This document shows positions 47,450 to 55,629 of a stretch of DNA of 64,000 nucleotides, one piece after another (within the stretch, counting starts at the first letter, position 1; every line of letters starts with the position of its first letter). Under the pieces are notes generated by a model. It did not search any database and was not told the DNA's origin. It saw nothing but the letters and a program-made list of their open reading frames with translations. The DNA is taken from positions 724,328 through 788,327 of the forward strand of contig NZ_NETK01000002.1 in assembly GCF_002343915.1 (NCBI RefSeq), written 5' to 3'. The position numbers and the translations under genes were made by a program. The DNA is from Nannocystis exedens. Its GTDB lineage: Bacteria > Myxococcota_A > Polyangia > Nannocystales > Nannocystaceae.

Positions 47450-47487
47450 TGTTCCACGCGAGGCGCGAAAACGTTCCACGTGGAACA
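47450..47487. promoter_or_regulatory. parS-like ParB-binding site, plus adjacent half-site
   Basis: CGTTCCACGTGGAACA at 47472-47487 has a perfect 14-bp core GTTCCACGTGGAAC of the universal parS palindrome tGTTnCACGTGnAACa. Another TGTTCCACGCG (47450-47460) resembles a half-site 22 bp upstream. It lies in the intergenic gap following the J-domain gene. ParB/ParA genes are not in the window. Confidence 0.75.
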
Positions 47488-47586
47488 CATTTACCTACAT
47501 GCACGCAAAGCGGCGCCTGGAGCGGTCCTACGCGCTCCAAACGCCTGTCTTCGAGTGAACACGCGGGCCCTCGAAGACCCGGAACC

Positions 47587-47772
47587 CTACCCTCGCGCGC
47601 CGCCCGTCCAAAATTTCCGGAGAACTGCGCGCGCGTGCTGGCCGACCGCCCGCATGCCCTCGAACGCGTGCTCGAGGCGCACGGTGGTGTCCCGAGCCGC
47701 CTCGAGCAGGGCGTCGAGCTCCTGCTTCACGGCCTCGATCGCTTCGCTCGGTCGCTTTCGTTTGTCGTCCAT
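47587..47772 (-). CDS. Small helical protein (61 aa)
   Basis: ATG 47772 has a strong AGGAGG-type ribosome site just upstream. The product is highly helical with heptad-like pattern (SEAIEAVKQELDALLEAARDTTVRLEHAFEGMRAVGQ) and a short basic tail. It overlaps the end of the HTH gene by 46 bases, so the two are coupled. Function unknown. Confidence 0.65.
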   Translation of the reverse strand: MDDKRKRPSEAIEAVKQELDALLEAARDTTVRLEHAFEGMRAVGQHARAVLRKFWTGGARG

Positions 47773-48545
47773 GGCTCCCTCCTGTCCAGGTTCTCGGGGC
47801 GGACGCGGAGCATCGTCCCGGGCAACAGCGGCAAGGGCTCTGACAGGCACAGCTCGGGCGGCGGGGCGGCGCACGTCGTTGGATCCGCTGCAAGGCCGTG
47901 TTGAAGGACATGCAGCAGGCGTCGGTGCCGCGCCAACCCTGGGAGCCCCCACGCCGCCGCCCGGTCGAGTCGCTGCAGGCTGGCGTCCAGCGCGCAATAG
48001 ACGTCCGCCTCGAGGCCGTGAACCGGCTGCCCACGCTCCCACGTGGCGATCGTGTTGTCGCTGACCGCGAGCAGCTGCGCGAGCTCTTTCATCTGGAGCC
48101 CAAGCCGTCGACGGACGCGCAGGCAGAGGCGCGGCGATGGCCCCTCCCCTTCGACCTCGAGCTCGTCGCGGGCGGCGACACGGTAGCGGATGCGTCCCTG
48201 CGGCTGAAGCGCCTCGAGGAATGTAGGGACCATCGAGACTCTGCCCAGACAGCTATCGCGGCTTGCTGTTGCCGCAGCGCGGAGGATCCAGACGAGTCGT
48301 TGACGCCGAGACAGCCACGGAGGGCCCCACGCTTGCTCAGGGCCCAGATGGCACATTGCGAATCCGAGCGCAGCCATGAAGTCGCCGGCGAGGCCGCTCG
48401 CCCAACTGCGCTGGCGCCGTTCCCAGTTGTCGACCGTCTTGGGGTACACCGCCAGGACGTCGGCGAGAGTTTTGACCGACAGACGCAGTCCCTTGCGGAT
48501 CTGCGCACAATGGATGGGCGTCAGCTCCAAGTTCACCGCTCGCAC
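47727..48545 (-). CDS. DNA-binding regulator with two helix-turn-helix domains
   Basis: Two HTH segments are seen: near residues 15-50 (IRKGLRLSVKTLADVLAVYPKTVDNWERRQ) and near 150-180 (RRRLGLQMKELAQLLAVSDNTIATWERG), both of XRE/antitoxin-like type. The linker between them is hydrophobic and Trp-rich. GTG 48545 is used, 123 bp from the divergent structural operon at 48668, so it is placed to repress that operon, as phage repressors do. GTG 48536 is an alternative start. Function is inferred from position and motif. Confidence 0.75.
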   Translation of the reverse strand: MRAVNLELTPIHCAQIRKGLRLSVKTLADVLAVYPKTVDNWERRQRSWASGLAGDFMAALGFAMCHLGPEQAWGPPWLSRRQRLVWILRAAATASRDSCLGRVSMVPTFLEALQPQGRIRYRVAARDELEVEGEGPSPRLCLRVRRRLGLQMKELAQLLAVSDNTIATWERGQPVHGLEADVYCALDASLQRLDRAAAWGLPGLARHRRLLHVLQHGLAADPTTCAAPPPELCLSEPLPLLPGTMLRVRPENLDRREPWTTNESDRAKRSRP

Positions 48546-48667
48546 TCTCGCGCCATCCTACCGGAAATCATGTGATCGGACTAGCCTAAATACCGGCGAC
48601 TCGCATCATCAACTTCGTCACCTTCATCTCACCGAGCCGCGGTCGTGCTCGATGAGATGGAGGTCTT

Positions 48668-49222
48668 GTGACTGCTGCGCTTCATGCTCCCAAACCCCTT
48701 CGCGATGCGCTCGAGGACGTGTTCAAGACCCTCGGCAAGGGCGCCGACAAGGAGTCCAAGGACCTGGCTCGCGCCCACGTGGAGAACGCGCTCCTTCGCG
48801 GCGAAGTGAAGGACGCGCAGGAGAAGACGGCCCAGCTCACGGAGCGCGCCAACAACTACGCGGCGTCGCTGGGCAACCAGCTCGAGCGCAGCGTGGCCGA
48901 CATCAGCGGGACGACGATGGTGCTCACCACCGCGGGCGCTGGCGTCGGGTTCATCGGCGAGCTCGTCCTCCCGTCGGTCATGCCGAACTACCCGGGCCTC
49001 GCCAAGTCGATCCCGTACATCGTCGGCGTGCTCGGGGCCGTGGGGTCCTACGTGCTCACCGAGCCGAGTGACCTTGAGCGGCAGCAGGGCGTGCGCGTCG
49101 ACACGGCCACGCGGTACGCGGGCATCGGCACGTCGCTCGGCATCATGGCCGGCGCAGGCCTCGCCCAAGTCGGCACCACGATCTCCGACGCCATTCTGCA
49201 GGCGATTCCGCAGGGCTCGTGA
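48668..49222 (+). CDS. Membrane protein, first gene of island structural operon
   Basis: A 184-residue protein: a charged helical N-terminal half (DALEDVFKTLGKGADKESKDLARAHVENALL), then two or three hydrophobic Gly/Ala-rich segments (TTAGAGVGFIGELVLPSV, IPYIVGVLGAVGSYVL, GIGTSLGIMAGAGLA). GTG 48668 has GGAGG upstream. Its stop overlaps the next start (GTGA). It starts a run of ten same-strand genes. Pattern suits a membrane-embedded structural protein. No family recognised. Confidence 0.7.
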   Translation: MTAALHAPKPLRDALEDVFKTLGKGADKESKDLARAHVENALLRGEVKDAQEKTAQLTERANNYAASLGNQLERSVADISGTTMVLTTAGAGVGFIGELVLPSVMPNYPGLAKSIPYIVGVLGAVGSYVLTEPSDLERQQGVRVDTATRYAGIGTSLGIMAGAGLAQVGTTISDAILQAIPQGS

Positions 49223-49572
49223 TGCTGCGCGCCCGCGTCATCGGTCGGAGCGACGACGGTCGCTTCCACGTGCTCCAACAGGAGACGGTCGGGGGCCCCA
49301 TCTTCCGCTGGCCCGCCCGAGGCGAAGACGCTGCCGGGGCGGCAGCGCTGATCACCATTCGTCCCGCATCGGCGGCCTCGACCTCAACCTTCGAGGTCCT
49401 GCGCGCCGGGGGCTACCTGTTTTTTCGGTCACCTCACCTCGAGGTCCCGCTGTTCTTCGATCTCCTCCCTGCCCTGCCACCGGCAGTGGAGGTCTCCCTC
49501 GAGCTCCTGCCCGCAGAGGTGAACGAGGGCGTCGAGCCTGAGCCGGTGGCTCAAGGAGCTGCACCGCAATGA
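49219..49572 (+). CDS. Small beta-rich protein (117 aa)
   Basis: Starts at GTG 49219 or ATG 49222, overlapping the previous stop, and its own stop overlaps the next gene (ATGA). A single beta-rich domain (FHVLQQETVGGPIFRW, FEVLRAGGYLFFRSPHLEVP) ends in an acidic Pro/Glu tail. No family recognised. Confidence 0.65.
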   Translation: MMLRARVIGRSDDGRFHVLQQETVGGPIFRWPARGEDAAGAAALITIRPASAASTSTFEVLRAGGYLFFRSPHLEVPLFFDLLPALPPAVEVSLELLPAEVNEGVEPEPVAQGAAPQ

Positions 49573-50489
49573 ACGACCTGAACACCATCGTCCAGAACCT
49601 GCGCCGCGCCGGGTTCGGGCAGTACGTCGACGCCGCCGCCGAGAGCGTCGACTCGATCTGCCAGATCGCCGGGTTCCAGAAGGTGCCGGTGGCGAGCCTG
49701 CCGGCCCAGTCCGTGCCGAGCCAGACGCTCGTGGTCATGCCCGGTGCGGCCCCGGCCCCACAGCTTCCGCCGCAGCCCCAGGTGCCCGAGACGCCGCCGT
49801 TCCCGGAGTGCAGCGAGCTGATGACCCTCATCAAGTCGCAGTACATCGCCAACTGCGGCTTCTGCCCGAACCCCTGCCTCCTCCGCTGGATCGAGCTCGC
49901 CGTGCTCCTCAAGTCCTACGCCGAGGTGCGCGACGACTTCGGGATCCCCGACCTCAACCTCGTCCCCACCCTCCTCACGCCGACGGGCACGACCGCGAAC
50001 GGCCTCCCGACGACCTTCGTGGCGAACTTCAACGTCGCGCCGGGCCAGTCCATCCTGCTGCGCACCCAGAACTACTCACTGCCGTTCAACCCGCGCTGCC
50101 TCTGGGGCGCGCTCGCCTTCAACGGCGGCGTCGACAGCGAGAACTACAAGCACGTCAACTTCAAGATCTGGGTCGGCCCCAGCAACGCCTCTGGCGCGTT
50201 CTCCATGCAGGGCGGTCCCCTGCGCGAGTGGGCTCCGCGGCGGTTCATCTACGGGTCCCAGTTCAGGTGCGGCGACAGCTGCACCGAGGTGCCGCTCCGC
50301 AGCTACACCGGTTGCACGGACGTCGACATCGTCGGCCTCGACTCGTCGGTCTTCATCCAGGTCGACAACCTGGCGACCGCCTCGAACGCGATCAGCGGCC
50401 AGCAGCTGGTCATCCGCCTGGGCGGCTTCGAGAAGCCCTGCTGCGACAGCTGCGCCGCCGGCAAGGCGTGCGGCTGCAAGAAGCACTGA
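49569..50489 (+). CDS. Beta-rich structural-protein candidate, Cys-rich C-terminus
   Basis: 306 residues. After a helical N-terminus and a Pro-rich linker (residues ~50-80), the remainder is beta-rich with frequent Asn/Gly turns (VANFNVAPGQSILLRTQNYS, LWGALAFNGGVDSENYKHVN, FKIWVGPSNASGAFSMQGG). It ends in a Cys cluster (CCDSCAAGKACGCKKH). The pattern suggests a jelly-roll-like coat or spike protein, but there is no sequence match I recognise. It lies in the coupled operon (ATGA overlap upstream) and is followed by a second large beta-rich protein, the arrangement expected for paired capsid proteins. This reading is hypothetical. Confidence 0.65.
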   Translation: MNDLNTIVQNLRRAGFGQYVDAAAESVDSICQIAGFQKVPVASLPAQSVPSQTLVVMPGAAPAPQLPPQPQVPETPPFPECSELMTLIKSQYIANCGFCPNPCLLRWIELAVLLKSYAEVRDDFGIPDLNLVPTLLTPTGTTANGLPTTFVANFNVAPGQSILLRTQNYSLPFNPRCLWGALAFNGGVDSENYKHVNFKIWVGPSNASGAFSMQGGPLREWAPRRFIYGSQFRCGDSCTEVPLRSYTGCTDVDIVGLDSSVFIQVDNLATASNAISGQQLVIRLGGFEKPCCDSCAAGKACGCKKH

Positions 50490-50533
50490 CGTCCGCGGTC
50501 GGCCCGCAGCGGCGCCAGGGCGACGCCAGACCA

Positions 50534-50561
50534 TCCTGACCCAAAGGACATGCCATGAGCG
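50534..50561. repeat. Pair of 14-bp repeat units inside the island
   Basis: TCCTGACC at 50534 and ACATGCCA at 50548, an exact 14-bp step, in the leader of the next gene. It is the only tandem example found within the island. Confidence 0.5.
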
Positions 50562-51673
50562 ACGAGCGCTACTACACCGTCCGAGCCTCCTTCGACCCGG
50601 CGATCTTCGCCGAGCTCACCATGCCCTGGACGCCCGAGGCGGGCGCAGGCCAGGATCCAAGCGACATGCGAGCGCGCCGTCTCACCACGGCACGGGTCGG
50701 AAGGTTTCGGCCCGAGCTGCTCGGTCGCAAGGCCAAGAGCACCAGCTCGCTCGTGCAGGTCTGGACCGACGGACCGGTGGGCCTCGCCGACCGGTACTTC
50801 GTGCTCGGCTCGGACAACCCGGCCGAGTCGAACCCGCCGAGCGCGCAACGAGGTGTCGCGGCGACGCTGACGACGGCGCCGAGCTCGGCCGAGCTCCTCG
50901 AGCTCGGCCCGACGGACCACCTGGCCATCCAGACCGCCGAGCAAACGACCTGCTACATCCGCGTCATCGACCTCGACGAGGAACAGCTCGCCCGGTGGCT
51001 CCGGTCGACGAGGAGGGTGCCGGCGCCCGGCGTCACCGACGCGACGATCCAGGTGGAGAACCAGGTCGACGACGCCGTCTTCGACATCCCCGAGAGCAAC
51101 GTCGACCAGCTGCTCGTCCAGGTGGGCGCGACGGCCCGCACGACTCTGCGGCTCCCGCCGTGGGCCCTCTCGCGCCCGGGCCAGGAGCTGAGCTTCGCGC
51201 GGAACACCGACACCGAGGGGCTCGTGCGAATCGAGGTCAGCTCCGGTGACCTCCTGAACGTCTCCAGCTTCCCGCTCTACCTGCCGCTGCAGGGCGGCCT
51301 GGTCCGCCTTCGGCGCAGCTCGCAGGTGGGCGCGGGCGGCAACTGGGCCGGGCTGGCGACCATCGTCCCGAGGTACACGAACGTCGCGGCCGGCAACCAG
51401 GCATTCCTCTACGGGTGGCCGGGGCTTCGGGTCGTCCGCTTGCTGGACAGCGTGATGCCGCAGACCCTCACCCTGCCCCCGTACCTTGGGCTCAACCAGA
51501 TCCCGCCCGGCTGCGCGCTGCGGGTCGTGAACCCGACCAACATCACCAAGACGATCTCGGTGACTGCGGGCGAGGTCATCGTGGGCCTCGGCACCCAGTT
51601 AACCACCCTCTCCGTTCCCGCGCAGACGTGCCGCGACATCGTGTACGGCGAGCTCGCCTGGACCGCGATCTGA
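50555..51673 (+). CDS. Second large beta-rich structural-protein candidate
   Basis: 372 residues, nearly all predicted beta structure, with tandem-like segments (FVLGSDNPAESNPP, DHLAIQTAEQTTCYIRVIDLD, TLTLPPYLGLNQIPPGC, NPTNITKTISVTAGEVIVG). No signal peptide or TM. Such soluble beta-sandwich proteins are common as coat or fibre subunits. ATG 50555 lies at the repeat pair and 65 bp after the previous stop, the only gap in the operon. Family unknown. Confidence 0.65.
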   Translation: MSDERYYTVRASFDPAIFAELTMPWTPEAGAGQDPSDMRARRLTTARVGRFRPELLGRKAKSTSSLVQVWTDGPVGLADRYFVLGSDNPAESNPPSAQRGVAATLTTAPSSAELLELGPTDHLAIQTAEQTTCYIRVIDLDEEQLARWLRSTRRVPAPGVTDATIQVENQVDDAVFDIPESNVDQLLVQVGATARTTLRLPPWALSRPGQELSFARNTDTEGLVRIEVSSGDLLNVSSFPLYLPLQGGLVRLRRSSQVGAGGNWAGLATIVPRYTNVAAGNQAFLYGWPGLRVVRLLDSVMPQTLTLPPYLGLNQIPPGCALRVVNPTNITKTISVTAGEVIVGLGTQLTTLSVPAQTCRDIVYGELAWTAI

Positions 51674-51727
51674 GACTCCACGTCGGCTCGCTGCTGGTGG
51701 CGGGCCGTACCGACTCGTGAGGCCCCC

Positions 51728-52653
51728 ATGCAGCCCTTCCCGCCGCTCGACGACACCCCCCTCCCGCCCCGACGCACGGCCGCAAGCCGCTGGCCCCGGC
51801 GCCCGCGCCTGTGCCGGCGAGCTCGAGCAAGGCCTGGCTGTGGTTCGGCGGAGCGGCCCTCACCGCGGCTGCGCTGGCCGCCATTTTCTGGCCGTCCGAC
51901 GCCAGCGCCGCGAGCGGCACCGGTGGCACAGGGGGAACGGGCACCGGCGGCACAGGCGGCACGGGCGGCACCGGCCAGGGCGGCACCGACAACGCAGGCC
52001 CAGGCGAGCCGGCCGACGCGAACAAGCCGATCGAGGAAGCGCAGGAATGCACCGCGGTGGCGGCGAGCAAGCCGCAAAACATCGGAGACGAGACGAAGCC
52101 GCCACAAGCCGCGCTCGATGAGTGGCTGGCGTACGTGGCGTATCGGCGCGTCTACCCCGAGGGGCCGAAGAACTACCTCAGCCTGCCACAGTACAAGGCC
52201 GCCTACGATCGGCTGCACGCGTGTGTGAAGCAGAAGCTCGGCCTCGGGCAGTCCGGCGACATCAAGGACGAGGCGCCCGACGCACCGCCGCCGCCTGGCC
52301 CCCAGTTGCCGGCGCCGGTCTCGGCCGAGCCGAAGCCGGGCTCGTCGTACCGGATCAATCCGCAGGACGCGAGCGCGCTGCTCCTCCTGTCCCAGAAGAC
52401 ATACGGCACCGCCGGCGGCACTCCGGACAACCTCAAGGCCGCGCGGCTCATCAACGATCACCCCTACAACAAGCGCTTCCAGGTCGTCGTCGACAACGAG
52501 AAGGGGTTGTTCCCGCCCGACGGCCGCCGGATCAGCTTCACGCCGATGTTCGGCGCGCTGACGAAGCAGCTCGCGGACGCCACGGGTGGCGCGCGCGGTC
52601 AGGGGCAAGAGTTCGCGGTGATCTACCTGCCGCCGAAGCCGGAGGCCTGGTGA
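51728..52653 (+). CDS. Single-TM protein with Gly/Thr linker; apparent -1 frameshift near its start
   Basis: The frame starting at ATG 51728 (MQPFPPLDDTPLPP) changes near 51765-51780, at runs of C, to the frame read from 51811. The second frame extends upstream as a plausible linker, PTHGRKPLAPAPAPVPA. The rest contains a TM segment (WLWFGGAALTAAALAAIFW), a Gly/Thr-rich spacer (~30 residues) and a C-terminal globular domain (~190 residues). The protein overlaps the next gene by GTGA. The shift could be a homopolymer sequencing error or a programmed event. Confidence 0.6.
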
Positions 52654-53705
52654 TCCCGCCGTTGCCACAGCAGGTGCTCCTCGAGCTCGAGGCGGTCCAG
52701 TGGGCCGTCGAGAACAAGCCCGAGGTCTACGACGGCTACCAGCGCAAGGCCGGCCAGGAGGACCAATACTGGTTCGCCAACGTCGCCTACTGGCGGGCCT
52801 ACCCGCTCGCGCCGAAGCAGCTGCCGAAGACCCCGAAGCCCGACGAGAAGGTGTGGGTCGACACGTGGCTGCGCATCCATCAACTCGTCCTCGCCCGGCT
52901 CGCGGCGCAGCAGCCGGCGCCGGCGTGGAACGGTAGCTCGCCGCGTTGGCCGCTGTCGTCGCCGCCGAAGAAGTGGAAGCCCGGCTCCAAGTTCGGCGTA
53001 AAACGCCCGTGGGGCTCCGCCAACCCGACGCGGTTCCACTGCGGAATCGACCTCTCGGCCGGGCTCAGCACTCCGGTGCTCGCGCCCGAGTCCGGCGTGA
53101 TCCTGGCGGTCGATCAAGGCTGGGAGGCGCCAGCGAAGGCCGTCATCCTGCACCTGGACAGCGGCCTCACCGCGCTCATGGGCGGCGTGGCCAAGGGCTC
53201 TTCGCCGCCGAAGGGCACACGCGTCTGTCCGGGCCAGATGGTTGGCTGCACGACCAACGTGGTGGCGAAGATCGGTCCGTATCCGAACGGGTCGACCATG
53301 CTCCACTTCCAGCTGTACAAGCGGCACCTGACCGTCTCCGAGCTGAACAAGCAGAAAGCCTGGTACGCGGACCGCTCCCAGCCGCCGGATCTCATCGACC
53401 CTGCGGACTACTTGACGGCCGCGATGAACGGCACGCCGCTGGACCCGGCGAACGCCGCCAGCGCCTTCTACGGCTTCACGCCTGAGGAACCGGCCGGCGA
53501 CATCGAGGCCGCGGAACAAAACGAGGGCGGCGAGGACCTGGGCGACGGCAAGGACAACGGGACCAGCGAGGGCGGCCCGCCCGCGAAGGTCGCAAGTTCC
53601 TCGAGCGCGCTTCCTTGGCTTCTCGCCGGCGGCGTCCTCCTCGTGGGCGGCGCGGCGGCGTTTGCATTCACCGGCCGCAACACGTCCTCATCCTTCTCCC
53701 TGTAG
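52650..53705 (+). CDS. M23-peptidase-like protein with C-terminal TM anchor, catalytic residue altered
   Basis: After ~120 residues, a LytM/M23 domain begins (WGSANPTRFHCGIDLSAG, with the HxxxD zinc motif HCGID near residue 129). It ends at NGSTMLHFQLYK, where the canonical HxH is M-L-H. The zinc-binding His is kept but the usual catalytic first His is Met, so activity is doubtful. A Glu/Gly-rich spacer and a C-terminal TM helix (LPWLLAGGVLLVGGAAAFAF) anchor it. GTG 52650 overlaps the previous stop. In virions, such proteins open the peptidoglycan; here it may be structural. Confidence 0.75.
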   Translation: MIPPLPQQVLLELEAVQWAVENKPEVYDGYQRKAGQEDQYWFANVAYWRAYPLAPKQLPKTPKPDEKVWVDTWLRIHQLVLARLAAQQPAPAWNGSSPRWPLSSPPKKWKPGSKFGVKRPWGSANPTRFHCGIDLSAGLSTPVLAPESGVILAVDQGWEAPAKAVILHLDSGLTALMGGVAKGSSPPKGTRVCPGQMVGCTTNVVAKIGPYPNGSTMLHFQLYKRHLTVSELNKQKAWYADRSQPPDLIDPADYLTAAMNGTPLDPANAASAFYGFTPEEPAGDIEAAEQNEGGEDLGDGKDNGTSEGGPPAKVASSSSALPWLLAGGVLLVGGAAAFAFTGRNTSSSFSL

Positions 53706-53714
53706 GAGCGCGCC

Positions 53715-54595
53715 GTGCCCGATCGTCTCGCCACCCTCGGACCCCTCAACCCGCCATCGCACTCTAGCTCGAGCGGTTGGTGGTGGTTCGGGGGTCTCGT
53801 CGCTGTGGGCACCACGCTCGGGGTGGTCTGGTGGTCGCGGGCGAACAGCGCGAGCGCCAGCTCGGGCTCCACCGGCAGCTCGGGCAGCGGCGGCAATCCG
53901 CCGGTCGATGAGCCGAAGCCGCCCGAGCTCGAAGGCTGGCCGTTCCAGGTCGCCGTAGGGTCGACGCAGACCCCCAACAGCGCGCGGTGGTTCCGCTTCT
54001 TCCGGGTGACGCCGCCGAACGCCGTCGGGCCGGTCGTGTGGGTGCTGCACGGCCAGGACACGGACCCGCGCAAGCTCGCCCCGTGGATCCGACGAGCCTC
54101 GCCGACGTCGTATTCGTCCAGGCGCCGCAGGGATGGCTCGCCGCGGGGACGGCGACCGCCGCGGCCTCCGAGTTGTGGTCCGACGCGAGCCTCGGCAAGC
54201 TCCCCGGGCCGTTTGACCACGGAAAGAAGACCCGTCCCTGGGTCGTGGTCGGCTACGACGTCGGCGCCGACGTCGCGCTCCAGATGGCCGCCTCGACCAA
54301 CAGCGCTGCGTCGCCCGACGCGGTCGTCGCCGTGGCACCTCTCGAACCGGGCAAGCTCCCCGGAGCCGGCGGCGACAAGCGGTGGATCGCCTTCGTCATC
54401 GGAGACAAGGACCCGCAGCTCGTCTCCGTGCAGGCGGCGGCCGAGCTCGCGGGCAAGCCGGCGAGCGCCGGCGGGGCCGGCTACAACACGGCCGTGCGCG
54501 TCGTCGCGGGCGCCGGTCACGAGCTCCCACAGCTCGGTCCCCAGCTGCGCGACCTCCTGCTCGATCTCTTCTCGATGTACCCCTACCCCTCGTGA
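53715..54595 (+). CDS. Alpha/beta-hydrolase-like protein with N-terminal TM; apparent -1 frameshift
   Basis: ATG or GTG near 53715 begins MPDRLATL; a TM helix (WWWFGGLVAVGTTLGVVWW) and a Ser/Gly-rich spacer follow, then VVWVLHGQDTD. The frame shifts by -1 near 54090 (CCGTGGATCCG) to one continuing with ADVVFVQAPQGW, VVVGYDVGADVAL and a His in GAGHELPQ. The nucleophile elbow reads GYDVG, with Asp where hydrolases have Ser, so a normal esterase is unlikely. Stop at 54593-54595. The shift is the same sense as in the gene at 51728. Confidence 0.6.
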
Positions 54596-54598
54596 CCC

Positions 54599-55339
54599 AT
54601 GCCCGACCCGACTTGCACGCCTGTCGATCTTGGAAGTGGCGCGACGCTCGAGTCGCCCTGCACAGGGCCGCTCGGCTGGTGTACGGCCGCCGATTTCTTC
54701 CGGTCCCGTCGGGCGCTGCAGTTCGAGCGGAACAGGCTGGTCGGCCTCGTGAACAGCTTCACGAAGCTTGCCAACGAGGGCCAGGCCACGTGGGACGCCG
54801 CGACCTCGGCCGCCTACGACCTGCGCGACGAGAGCCGCGAGGTGCTGGAGAAGTTCCCCGAGGACTGGTGGTACGTCTACATCACCGGGAACGCGGGCGA
54901 GCTCATCGAGGCGATCTACGTATTCTCGAAGTTCGCGGCGGCGTGCCATCAAGCCGCGTGCGAGGTCGCGACTGCCCTCGAGGCGCTCGGCGAGGCGGTG
55001 CCGAAACCGCCGGTGCCGCCCCCGCCTGAGCAGGGCATCACCGACGCCATCGCCGAGGGCACCCGCAACATCGCCGACGCGGCCGCCAGCGCCGCGACCA
55101 CGGCGTTCTATCTCGTCGCCGGCGTCGCCATCCTCGGCGGCGGCTGGTTCCTCTACCAGAGCCTGCGCTCCCCCGCTTCGCAGGTCCTGGTCATGCCGTC
55201 GTCGACGCCAGCGCCTCAGCAGGTGGCGTCGCCGGCGACGAGTTCACCGTTCCCTCCGCTCGCGGGTCCCGAGCATCCACCCTCGCGTGCGAGGGGGACG
55301 AAGGTGGACCCCTTCCAGCCCCCGAAGGACCTGCCATGA
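54599..55339 (+). CDS. Single-TM protein with Pro-rich segments
   Basis: 246 residues: a helical N-terminal domain with several Cys (TPVDLGSGATLESPCTGPLG; ACHQAACEVATALEALG), a Pro-rich hinge (KPPVPPPPEQG), one TM helix around residues 165-188 (FYLVAGVAILGGGWFLYQSL) and a long Pro/Ser-rich tail. ATG 54599 follows the prior stop closely and its stop overlaps the next start (ATGA). Family unknown; topology suggests a membrane-anchored structural protein. Confidence 0.65.
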   Translation: MPDPTCTPVDLGSGATLESPCTGPLGWCTAADFFRSRRALQFERNRLVGLVNSFTKLANEGQATWDAATSAAYDLRDESREVLEKFPEDWWYVYITGNAGELIEAIYVFSKFAAACHQAACEVATALEALGEAVPKPPVPPPPEQGITDAIAEGTRNIADAAASAATTAFYLVAGVAILGGGWFLYQSLRSPASQVLVMPSSTPAPQQVASPATSSPFPPLAGPEHPPSRARGTKVDPFQPPKDLP

Positions 55340-55629
55340 GCTCGATCATCGACATCCCGCCGGCCCCCCTGCCCTTGCACAAGTGGCGCGAGCTCCGTCG
55401 GCTGACCGCCGAAGCTCGCCGCTACGGCCTCGAGGCCGCGAGCGCCGACCCGGTGATCGGCGCCGAGTTCATCGCGGTCCTCGAGGACTTCGAGGTCGCG
55501 AGTCGCGTCTTCGACGAGTTCATCGCCATCTTCGAGTGCCGCGCGAAGGAGCTGGAGCAGGAGTGCATCGCGAACAGCTGCTTGACCTGCACCTGTCGCT
55601 GCGAGGCGCTCGCCGATGAGGCCTCGTAA
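55336..55629 (+). CDS. Small helical protein with Cys-rich C-terminus (97 aa)
   Basis: Almost wholly helical (REL RRLTAEARRYGLEAASADP, EFIAVLEDFEVASRVFDEF) and ending in a Cys cluster (CLTCTCRCE), which could bind metal or form disulphides. Overlaps both neighbours' ends by start-stop coupling. Family unknown. Confidence 0.6.
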   Translation: MSSIIDIPPAPLPLHKWRELRRLTAEARRYGLEAASADPVIGAEFIAVLEDFEVASRVFDEFIAIFECRAKELEQECIANSCLTCTCRCEALADEAS

